A DNA stretch of 38,921 nucleotides, taken from Lachnospiraceae bacterium. Its GTDB lineage: Bacteria; Bacillota; Clostridia; Lachnospirales; Lachnospiraceae. The notes under the pieces are model-generated. The model saw nothing but the letters and a program-made list of their open reading frames with translations, had not been told where the DNA came from and searched no databases. Shown in pieces: positions 1-6,613 of the stretch (position 1 is the stretch's first letter; each line of letters starts with the position of its first letter). The stretch spans positions 1-38,921 of the forward strand of contig JAAWJI010000039.1 of assembly GCA_022796795.1 (NCBI GenBank), in the 5' to 3' direction. The translations under genes were made by a program, and so were the position numbers.

Positions 1-200
1 TAAAAAATACTATATATTAAAATAATTTATTTGACAAAAAAATAAGCCAAAAATAAGGCTCTGGAAGGATTTTCTATATTTGCAACTGTCAAACTCCCGG
101 GGGAAATGGATTTGCTCACAGATTTTTGGTTTCACAGTTGTAATTTTTTTGCGAATACGTTACAATATAGCAGAAAATAGTTCCAAAAACTTATGCATAC
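1..200. other. AT-rich intergenic flank, no gene seen
   Basis: No open frame here has a convincing ribosome binding site or family resemblance. The segment is AT-rich and ends at the regulator promoter. A TTGACA hexamer at 31-36 has no good -10 at normal spacing. The 69-codon frame at 80-289 runs through the promoter and operator of the next gene and is judged spurious. Confidence 0.5.
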
Positions 201-229
201 TTGACAAAGGGAAGGAACTAGTGTATACT
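201..229 (+). promoter_or_regulatory. Sigma-A promoter of the GntR regulator gene
   Basis: TTGACA at 201-206 and TATACT at 224-229 are separated by exactly 17 bases, a near-consensus housekeeping promoter. Transcription would start near 236 and leave a leader of about 110 nt. The -10 overlaps a perfect palindrome at 227-241, the arrangement expected for autorepression. Confidence 0.8.
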
Positions 230-241
230 TGTATTACAAGT
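227..241. promoter_or_regulatory. Palindromic operator, probable GntR binding site
   Basis: ACTTGTATTACAAGT is a perfect 15-bp inverted repeat with a central T. It covers the end of the -10 and the expected start point of the regulator promoter. A related sequence, ACTTGTAATACATGA, lies at 1143-1157 before the next gene. Two similar sites flanking one FadR-type regulator suggest they are its operators. This is inferred from position and symmetry. Confidence 0.65.
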
Positions 242-252
242 TATGACTTATG

Positions 253-310
253 GGGTATCAGGGACCAGGGACGTCCGACCCTCTCCTGAGCTTCCGGCTT
301 AGGAGTACCC
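253..310 (+). promoter_or_regulatory. Structured 5' leader of the GntR mRNA, unassigned
   Basis: The leader can form a 9-bp hairpin with arms 283-291 and 297-305 (one G-U pair) around the loop TTCCG. GGGTA at 253-257 can pair with TACCC at 306-310, enclosing that hairpin and the G/C-rich stretch between. No T-run follows, so it is not a simple terminator. I do not recognise a riboswitch class. It may affect translation of the short leader frame at 324-347. Confidence 0.4.
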
Positions 311-346
311 AAAGGGATAACTTATGAGAACAGATGGGAAATATTG

Positions 347-1081
347 ATGATTAACAAGATCGAAAAGTGCAATTTGGTAGATGAGGCTTATAAGCAGATT
401 TATAACAGCATTACAGAGCATGTCTGGGCGGAGGGGGAGAAGATTCCATCGGAAAATCAGCTGTGTAAGCTTCTCAATGTGAGTCGTATCGTTGTGCGCG
501 AGGCGCTGCAGCGGCTGCGCACGGAACGGTGGATCGTTACCTATCAGGGGGTGGGGTCCTTTGTAGCCAATCCGCAGAACTTTGAAGGACTGGAGAGCGA
601 CATAAAGCATGCGCCGGTTGTCTCCATGAGTTACCAGGAGTTTCGGGATGTGATGGAATTCCGGGCCTGCATCGAGTACAGCGCCATTAAAAGGGCGGTG
701 GCGGCTGCAGGGGATGAGGAGCTGAAGGCCTGCCTGGATCTTGCGGAGGAAATGGAGCAGTGCCAGGAGGATCCGGAAGCTTTTACCCAGGCGGACTATG
801 ATTTCCATATGCAGATCCTTCGCTGCTCTCAGAATAAAATGTATTATCAGGCCATGGAGAGCTGTGTGGAAAAGGTTCAGTACTGCCTTGGGATCATGAA
901 CAGCCTGAATGACAGCCGCAGATGGGCGGTGGGACTGCACCGGGAGATTGGGGAGTGCCTTTGCAGGCGCGATGGGAAAGCGGCCATTGAACTTCTCAAA
1001 AAGAACGGAGAGTACAATCTGGCGCGTATGAGCCAGTTCTTCCCGGATGCGGTGCAGGAGGAGAAGGGCCGGGAAATATAA
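347..1081 (+). CDS. GntR-family regulator, FadR/FCD subfamily
   Basis: This is a DNA-binding repressor or activator of the FadR branch, about 244 residues, the usual size. A winged helix occupies about residues 12-75 (SENQLCKLLNVSR, VVREALQRL). An all-helical FCD effector domain follows from about residue 100. Within FCD, the metal-ligand pattern Asp-x3-His (about D151/H155) and a second His (about H199) are present, but the usual C-terminal His is replaced by Asn near 221. The effector is therefore probably a sugar acid or related acid, held with altered metal ligation. ATG 347 was chosen over the TTG at 344. The stop of a 7-codon leader frame (324-347) overlaps this ATG. The gene precedes a galactonate-type operon that it likely controls. 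Confidence 0.9.
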   Translation: MINKIEKCNLVDEAYKQIYNSITEHVWAEGEKIPSENQLCKLLNVSRIVVREALQRLRTERWIVTYQGVGSFVANPQNFEGLESDIKHAPVVSMSYQEFRDVMEFRACIEYSAIKRAVAAAGDEELKACLDLAEEMEQCQEDPEAFTQADYDFHMQILRCSQNKMYYQAMESCVEKVQYCLGIMNSLNDSRRWAVGLHREIGECLCRRDGKAAIELLKKNGEYNLARMSQFFPDAVQEEKGREI

Positions 1082-1132
1082 AGGGCAGGGATGTTTGTTC
1101 ATGGTTTAGTAAGGATTTGTTGCAGACATATA

Positions 1133-1161
1133 TTGTAGATTTACTTGTAATACATGATACA
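1133..1161 (+). promoter_or_regulatory. Probable promoter and operator of the sugar-acid operon
   Basis: TTGTAG (1133-1138) and GATACA (1156-1161) are 17 bases apart, a weak but correctly spaced promoter. The spacer contains ACTTGTAATACATGA (1143-1157), whose left half-site is identical to that of the perfect palindrome at the regulator promoter. Repression by the GntR protein would block polymerase at both places. Confidence 0.5.
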
Positions 1162-1207
1162 ACATATATCATGCCGACAAAAGAAGAAGGAACAAAGGAG
1201 GAGAGAG

Positions 1208-2257
1208 ATGAGAGAAGTTGTAGAAAACGCCATGAAAATTTTGGAGGGATAGCCTGCAAAAACTCCCTTTATAATCTGGGGATCCGCGCCATTTCTTACA
1301 ACCTGTGTAGGGGAGACACAGAAGGATTTTTATCTGGATCCGGAGAGGAAAATGGGGATTCAGAGGAAGGCGGTGGATCTGTTTCCCGACGCCTGGGTAG
1401 TGCCTGGGATCTGGCCCGATTTCGGTGCGGTGATGGAGCCCACAATGTTTGGCAGCAAGGTGCGCTATTTTGACAGGGATGCACCCAGGGCTATGCCGGT
1501 TATCTCCGAATATCACCAGATTCCTTCCGTAAAATTTAACTGGAAGGAGAGTGTGCTGCCGGAGATGCTTCGCCAGTATGCGTATATGTGGAAGCACCTG
1601 CCTCAGCATTATATTGACGATTATGGATTTCTGGACGGGGTGGGGTATGCATTGGGGCCTGCAGAAACAGCCTGCCTTTTAATGTCTATGAGCAATTTCC
1701 TGTTTGGCACTGTGGATGAGCCGAAAAAGATTCATATGCTGCTGGATGTGGTTACGGAGGGGCTGATTTTTTCATTGACTCAGCAGGAGAAAATCAACGG
1801 CAAACTGAAAAAAATCTATCTGCCGGACCATACCTCCAATCAGATTGGAAGAGAAGCTTTCCAGGAATTCTGTCTGCCCTATTATAAACGGATCGTGGGA
1901 GCCTTCCCCTCCTGCCGGTTTGTGCTTTATCACAATGAAGGAAGGCAGATTCACGTGGGAGATTTGCTGCAGGAATTTGGAGCTACGATTACCCATTTTG
2001 GAGATCCGCTGGAGAAATTGGCTCCCACTCTGAATCCGGATCTGGTTTTCATGGGGAATCTGCATCCCATCAGGGATATGCTGAACAAAACGCCAGAGGA
2101 GGTTTATCAAACAGCCATGGAGCTGATGGAGAAAGCGCCTCCGGGGAGACTGTGGCTTTCCACCGGAGGCGGTATGGCGCCGGATACCCCCGTTGAAAAT
2201 GTGAGGGCCGCTATTCGGGCAGCAGAGGATTTTGGAAGGAGAGGATTTACAACATGA
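1208..2257 (+). pseudogene. UroD-superfamily protein interrupted by in-frame TAG
   Basis: The product belongs to the uroporphyrinogen decarboxylase-like superfamily, which includes corrinoid methyltransferases and O-demethylases. A strong AAGGAGGAGAG site precedes ATG 1208, whose reading frame begins MREVVENAMKILEG and meets TAG at 1250-1252. The same frame then continues without interruption (PAKTPFIIWGSAP) to the stop at 2255-2257, giving 349 codons, normal for the family. A single change from AAG would explain the stop. Internal initiation at ATG 1352 would give 301 residues lacking the first barrel strand. The usual zinc-binding His-x-Cys is replaced by HNEG (in LYHNEG). The stop overlaps the dgoD start (ATGA at 2254). 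Readthrough is possible, but a nonsense mutation is simpler. Confidence 0.75.
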
Positions 2258-3402
2258 AAATTACGGACATAAACACATTCCTTGTCCGGCCCAGATGGTG
2301 CATGGTGGAGATTAAGACCGATGAGGGGATTACTGGATGGGGGGAACCTGTGATTGAGGGAAAAGCGGCGACCGTACGGGCCTGTGTGGAGGAAATGAAG
2401 GAATATCTCCTGGGCCGGGATCCCTCTTATATTGAAGATATCTGGAATCTTCTCTATCGGGCAGGTTTCTACCGGGGCGGTCCTATTCTCATGAGCGCCA
2501 TGGCAGGAATCGATCAGGCCTTGTGGGATATAAAAGGAAAGGTGTTGGGCGTTCCGGCATATGTGCTTATGGGAGGAAAATGTCGGGAGAAAATGAAGGT
2601 CTACAGCTGGGTGGGCGGGGACCGCCCGGCCGATGTGGGGGCGGCGGCCCGGAAAAAGCAGCAGGAGGGATTCCGGGCAGTGAAAATGAATGGAACCGAG
2701 GAGCTGCAGATGATTGACAGCTATGAAAAGCTGGACGCAGTCCTGGAGCGTGTGGCATCCATTCGGGAGGCTTGCGGGAAGCACTTTGGCATTGCCATTG
2801 ATTTTCACGGCAGAGTGCATAAGCCCATGGCAAAGATTTTGGCAAAAAAGCTTGAAGAATTCGATCCCATGTTTATTGAGGAGCCAGTCTTATGTGAACA
2901 CATGGAGGAATTCGCAGAGATTGCGCGGGCAGTGAACATTCCCATTGCCACAGGGGAGCGGTTGTTTACCAAATATGACTATAAGCGTCTGTTTCACGCA
3001 GGAGGAGTCAGTATCATTCAGCCTGATTTATCTCATGCTGGAGGCCTGACAGAGGTGCGTAAGATTGCAGCCATGGCAGAGGCCTATGATGTGGCCCTTG
3101 CCCCCCATTGTCCTCTGGGGCCGGTAGCCCTGGCAGCCTGTCTGCAGATTGACGCTGTCAGCTATAATGCCTTTATTCAGGAGCAGAGCATAGGAATTCA
3201 CTACAATAAGGACCGAAGCGTACTGGATTATATTGCCAATCCCGAGGATTTTCAGTTTACAGACGGCTATATTCAGCTGCCTGTCAGGCCTGGGCTTGGC
3301 GTGGAGGTTCATCGGGCCCTGATTGTAAAGGAGAATGAGACGCCTCATTCCTGGAAAAATCCAGTGTGGCGTCACAAAGACGGCAGTATTGCCGAGTGGT
3401 AG
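2254..3402 (+). CDS. dgoD: D-galactonate dehydratase
   Basis: An enolase-superfamily enzyme that dehydrates D-galactonate to 2-keto-3-deoxy-D-galactonate. It has 382 residues, the same as I recall for Escherichia coli DgoD. The functional residues fall at the positions known for that enzyme: Mg ligands D183, E209 and E235, with catalytic H185 (DFHGR) and H285 (APHCPLG). Blocks such as RAGFYRGGPILMSA and YSWVGGDRPADV are family hallmarks. The gene overlaps the UroD gene by 4 bases (ATGA), so the two were translationally coupled. Apart from the regulator it is the only gene of the cluster that looks fully intact. A close sugar-acid dehydratase specificity cannot be excluded. Confidence 0.93.
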   Translation: MKITDINTFLVRPRWCMVEIKTDEGITGWGEPVIEGKAATVRACVEEMKEYLLGRDPSYIEDIWNLLYRAGFYRGGPILMSAMAGIDQALWDIKGKVLGVPAYVLMGGKCREKMKVYSWVGGDRPADVGAAARKKQQEGFRAVKMNGTEELQMIDSYEKLDAVLERVASIREACGKHFGIAIDFHGRVHKPMAKILAKKLEEFDPMFIEEPVLCEHMEEFAEIARAVNIPIATGERLFTKYDYKRLFHAGGVSIIQPDLSHAGGLTEVRKIAAMAEAYDVALAPHCPLGPVALAACLQIDAVSYNAFIQEQSIGIHYNKDRSVLDYIANPEDFQFTDGYIQLPVRPGLGVEVHRALIVKENETPHSWKNPVWRHKDGSIAEW

Positions 3403-3434
3403 GATATAGAAACAAAAAGAGGAGGATTTGAGTT

Positions 3435-4453
3435 ATGAAAAAATGTTGTGTTTAACACTTGTAGCAGCCCTGGGATTTGGCCTTTTGTCTGGATGCAGCA
3501 ATTCGAAACCTGCCGCAGAGAAGCCAGGGGAAACAAAGGTACAGGCTTCAGAGACGGAGCAGCCCGGGGAGGAACCGGAAGGGGCTGCGGACAAGCCCCA
3601 GGCTGGAGCCCCAGGATGGCCCTCGGATACGGTTACCTTTTACGTCCCTGCAAGTGCAGGGGGTGGGACGGATGTGAGCGCCAGAGCTCTGGCAACCGCT
3701 ATTTCGGAGAATACAAGCTCCAATGTGATCGTTTCCAATCTCACATCCGGAAACGGTACGGTGGCCTACGAGACAGTCCGTGGTGCAAAGGCTGATGGAA
3801 CAGAACTTCTCTATTTCCATGCAAACTTTTTCCTGAATTATTACAATGGCATTTACGATCAGGCTCCGCTGGAAAACTTTACGCCCATTGCAGCTGCATT
3901 TGTGCTGACGCCCCAGGTGATTGTGGTGAATGCGGACTCAGATTATGAGACGCTGGATGATTTTGTCAGGGCGGCAGAAGAGAAGACATTGACGGCAGGA
4001 TGTCAGAACGGCGGCTTTGACGATTTAATCCTGAAGCTTCTGGCTTCTGATGCAAGGATTGAGCTTAAAATGGTGGAGGCGGGATCTGAGACAGACCGCA
4101 TTACGGCTTTGCTGGGAAAAAATCTGGATGTAGCGGTGATTTCGGCCAGTGTAGCTGCACAGTACATAGAGACTGGTGATATGAGAGCCCTGGCGTCGGC
4201 CTCCCAGGAGAGGGACAGCCAGTATTCGGAGATTCCCACATGTAAGGAGCTGGGATATGAGGGCACTGTATTTGACACCATGCTATTTATCTTTGGACCC
4301 AAGGACATGGATCCGGAGCTGGTGGAGGCTTTGAACGGGGAAATCCGGGCCGCTGCTGACAATGACTTTGTGCAGGAATATCTGGAGAGCACAGGGACAA
4401 AGCTGGCTATGTATGATGTGGAGGAGACAAATGCATACATGCTTGTCCTTTGA
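3435..4453 (+). pseudogene. TctC-type solute-binding lipoprotein, frameshifted and 3'-truncated
   Basis: This is the periplasmic-type binding component of a tripartite tricarboxylate transporter (Bug/TctC family), a carboxylate receptor here anchored as a lipoprotein. GAGGAGG precedes ATG 3435, but ATG-A6-TG reads into a stop after six codons. One more A would give MKKMLCLTLV followed by a lipobox (LLSGC) in the long frame. As written, that frame can start only at TTG 3428 or ATG 3443, without the basic n-region. The mature domain is typical (FYVPASAGGGTDVSAR, TAGCQNGG). It stops abruptly at NAYMLVL, some 25 residues before the usual end, where it runs into a partial TctA. Loss of the membrane partners makes transport unlikely. 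Confidence 0.75.
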
Positions 4454-5364
4454 TTGCCCGGGCTGCCATTATGATGGGACCATGGGAATATTTTGCCCTG
4501 GGATGTTGTGCCATCTCCATGGTGGTGTCCTTGTCCCAGGAAAACATTTTTAAGGGTTTTATCTCCACGGCTATTGGGATTTTGTTTGCCTGTGTGGGGC
4601 TGGCTCCGGTGGATGCAGTGGAGCGCTTTACCTTTGGAACTTATTTTTTAAAGGGAGGATTTTCTCTGACCTATGTGATGCTGGGGGTTTTTGCGGCGTC
4701 CACAATTCTGGTGGAGTTTGCCAAAGGACAGCACAAGGTGAAGCTGGAAAATAAGGTGGGACGGTTTCGCTGTCCGGGAAAGGATTTAAAGGAGAATGTG
4801 GGAAATGTGATCCGTTCCTGGCTTGTAGGCCTGTGGATTGGATTTCTGCCTGGAATGGGAGCAGGGCTCTCTAATGTAACAGCCTATGCCATGGCAAAGA
4901 GCGCATCCAGGCATCCGGAGGAATTTGGAAAAGGGACGGTGGAGGGTGTTTTTGCGCCGGAGACAGCCAACAATGCCTCCATTGGAGGTGCTTTGATTCC
5001 CATGATTGCCCTTGGAATCCCCGGGGATACGGCTTGTGCACTGCTTCTTGGGGCACTGATGATTCACGGAGTGGAAACGGGGCCGCTGATGATTCTGATG
5101 GTGATTGTATTTGCCGTTGTGGGCGTGTTTATGGCCTGGGCGGAACTGCCCACCAGCCCTATGATACTGGCGTTTATTCTGGGCAGCATGCTGGAGAGCA
5201 ATCTGCGAAAGGCCCTCTCCTATGCGGACAACGGCTGGATCTCCTTTTTCCAACGCCCTGTTTCCGCTGTGCTTCTGCTGATAGCCATAGCCTGTGCAGC
5301 CATGCCTTTGGTAAAGAAGCTTTGGAAACAGGGAAAAGGAAGTCAGGAAAACAAAGCTTCCTAA
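4450..5364 (+). pseudogene. TctA transporter membrane subunit, N-terminally and internally deleted
   Basis: This is the large membrane subunit of the tripartite tricarboxylate transporter. The family is near 500 residues, but only about 304 codons remain. The sequence begins mid-protein (MGPWEYFALG) directly at the TctC break, so the TctC end, all of TctB and roughly the first 130 residues of TctA are gone. The core motifs FLPGMGAGLSN and PETANNASIGGA survive. After HGVETGPLM the sequence jumps to VVGVFMAWAELPTSPM, which appears to skip about 60 residues present in relatives. It shares four bases with the TctC frame. It is likely non-functional. The sizes of the missing parts come from family knowledge, not alignment. 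Confidence 0.75.
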
Positions 5365-5456
5365 GAGGAACCCAGGATGGAGAAAGGATATGGTGGGGGC
5401 AGAAATGGATGAAAGAAAGGAAAAGACTGGGGATTTACAAGGAGGGGGAAAGCAAG

Positions 5457-6038
5457 ATGCGGGATCAGGTGATTGAGCAGATTCTGGAACATAAAATCAT
5501 TGCCATTGTACGAGGCGTAGAGGGAGAAAAGGTGGGAAAGATCGCAAAAGCTTTGTATGAGGGCGGGATCCGTTTGATGGAGATCACCTTTAATCAGAGG
5601 GAGCCGGACTCTTTTGTGGAGACGGCAGAGGCCATCCGGGCAGTGAAAGCTGAAATGGAGGGAAGGATGACTGTGGGGGCAGGCACTGTGATCAGCACGG
5701 CGTTGGTGGAGCTGGCCCATGAGGCGGGGGCCGATTTTGTGAAGCTTTTTCCCTGCGACCAGAATACGCCAGCCTATCTCAAAGCCCTCAGGGCTCCTCT
5801 TAGCCATATCCGGTTTCTTGCAGTGGGAGGTGTGACTGCAGAAAATGCGGCGGCTTTTCTCAGGGCAGGAGCTCTTGGCGTGGGCATAGGAGGCTCTCTG
5901 GTGAGAAAGGAATGGGTGGAAACCGGAGCATTTGAGGAGATCCGGCGGGAGGCAAGGCGTCTGACGGAATGTGCGGGAGAAGGCCTGTCAGGTTATGTCC
6001 CGTCTCATGCCCTATGTGGACCTGTGTATCGCAAATGA
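5457..6038 (+). CDS. KDPG/KDPGal aldolase, internally deleted
   Basis: This class I aldolase would split 2-keto-3-deoxy-6-phosphogalactonate (or -gluconate) into pyruvate and glyceraldehyde-3-phosphate. ATG 5457 has an AAGGAGGGGG site upstream. Catalytic Glu (E42, MEITF) and Schiff-base Lys (K96, VKLFP) are present. The frame is 193 codons, and the stretch between VELAHEAGA and DFVKLFP lacks the 40-50 residues that normally hold the PGxxTPTE substrate loop. Relatives carry an AHEAGA-like sequence at both ends of that stretch, so recombination between repeats would explain an in-frame loss. The last 20 or so residues (after about 5964) are kdgK sequence read in the wrong frame. Activity is doubtful, and the protein may be a pseudogene product. 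Confidence 0.7.
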   Translation: MRDQVIEQILEHKIIAIVRGVEGEKVGKIAKALYEGGIRLMEITFNQREPDSFVETAEAIRAVKAEMEGRMTVGAGTVISTALVELAHEAGADFVKLFPCDQNTPAYLKALRAPLSHIRFLAVGGVTAENAAAFLRAGALGVGIGGSLVRKEWVETGAFEEIRREARRLTECAGEGLSGYVPSHALCGPVYRK

Positions 6039-6397
6039 GGAAGACGCGGCAGATGGGGGAGCGCTTTGGCTGCCAGAGAATCGCCATTACCCTGCGAGGA
6101 AGCCTTTCTGCCAGCAGGAATACCTGGGCGGGGATGCTATATGACGTTCCAACCGGAAACGCGTATTTGTCCCGGGAGTATGATATTCAGATTGTAGACC
6201 GGGTGGGAGGCGGAGATTCCTTTGGCGGCGCTTTGATCTATGCCCTGTCCGGCGGCTATGATGAACAGCAGGCCATTGAGTTCGCCGTGGCGGCATTCTG
6301 CCTGAAGCATACCATCGAACATGATTTTAACCTGGTTACGGAAGAGGAGGTCAAAGGCCTGATGAGGGGAAAAGGCTCTGGGCGTGTGCAACGGTAG
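5965..6397 (+). pseudogene. kdgK: 2-dehydro-3-deoxygluconokinase (PfkB family) remnant
   Basis: KDG kinase phosphorylates 2-keto-3-deoxy sugar acids before the aldolase step. Two fragments in different frames survive. The first (about 5965-6052) reads NVREKACQVMSRLMPYVDLC and then IANEEDAAD. The second (6053-6397) reads from MGERFGCQRIAITLRGS through the PfkB signature DRVGGGDSFGG, with the catalytic Asp in GGGDSFGG, to the natural end SGRVQR. About 190 N-terminal codons and some 20-25 codons between the fragments are missing compared with full-length relatives of about 340 residues. The 5' break joins the aldolase frame. Confidence 0.8.
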
Positions 6398-6460
6398 GCA
6401 GGACAGAACAAAGATATGGGCTTTGATGACCGCAAAACCGCATTTTATGACAGAAAAGAC

Positions 6461-6489
6461 TTGAAAATCTGTTTCTATACTGTTATACT
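6461..6489 (+). promoter_or_regulatory. Promoter of the peptide transporter operon
   Basis: TTGAAA at 6461-6466 and TATACT at 6484-6489 have 17-base spacing. The start point would be near 6496, just before a terminator-like hairpin and about 118 nt before oppD. Confidence 0.75.
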
Positions 6490-6504
6490 ATCTTAATATA
6501 TCGC

Positions 6505-6559
6505 ATAACGGAGTTATAGGGATATCGAAACTGGATATTTCGAAGACTCCGCTTTTTTT
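6505..6559 (+). terminator. Intrinsic terminator, possible leader attenuator of opp operon
   Basis: CGGAGT (6509-6514) pairs with ACTCCG (6546-6551) and is followed by seven T. Inside, TCGAAA and TTTCGA can form a second stem. An alternative small hairpin, ATAAC-GGA-GTTAT (6505-6517), uses the left arm and excludes the terminator. The element lies about 10 nt after the predicted start of the opp transcript, so it could act as an attenuator as well as end upstream transcription. Confidence 0.6.
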
Positions 6560-6613
6560 GGAAGCTGGACTTTACTTAGGTAAAGCATCCATGGATAACA
6601 GGAGGAATCCGTT

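Noticed and set aside
80..289. 69-codon frame at the window start
   Set aside because: It crosses the -35, -10 and operator of the regulator and has no ribosome binding site.
1250..1252. Pyrrolysine or other programmed recoding at the UroD TAG
   Set aside because: The position is at the N-terminus, far from the active site, no pyl genes are visible, and neighbouring genes carry ordinary decay lesions. It is kept as a question but not called.
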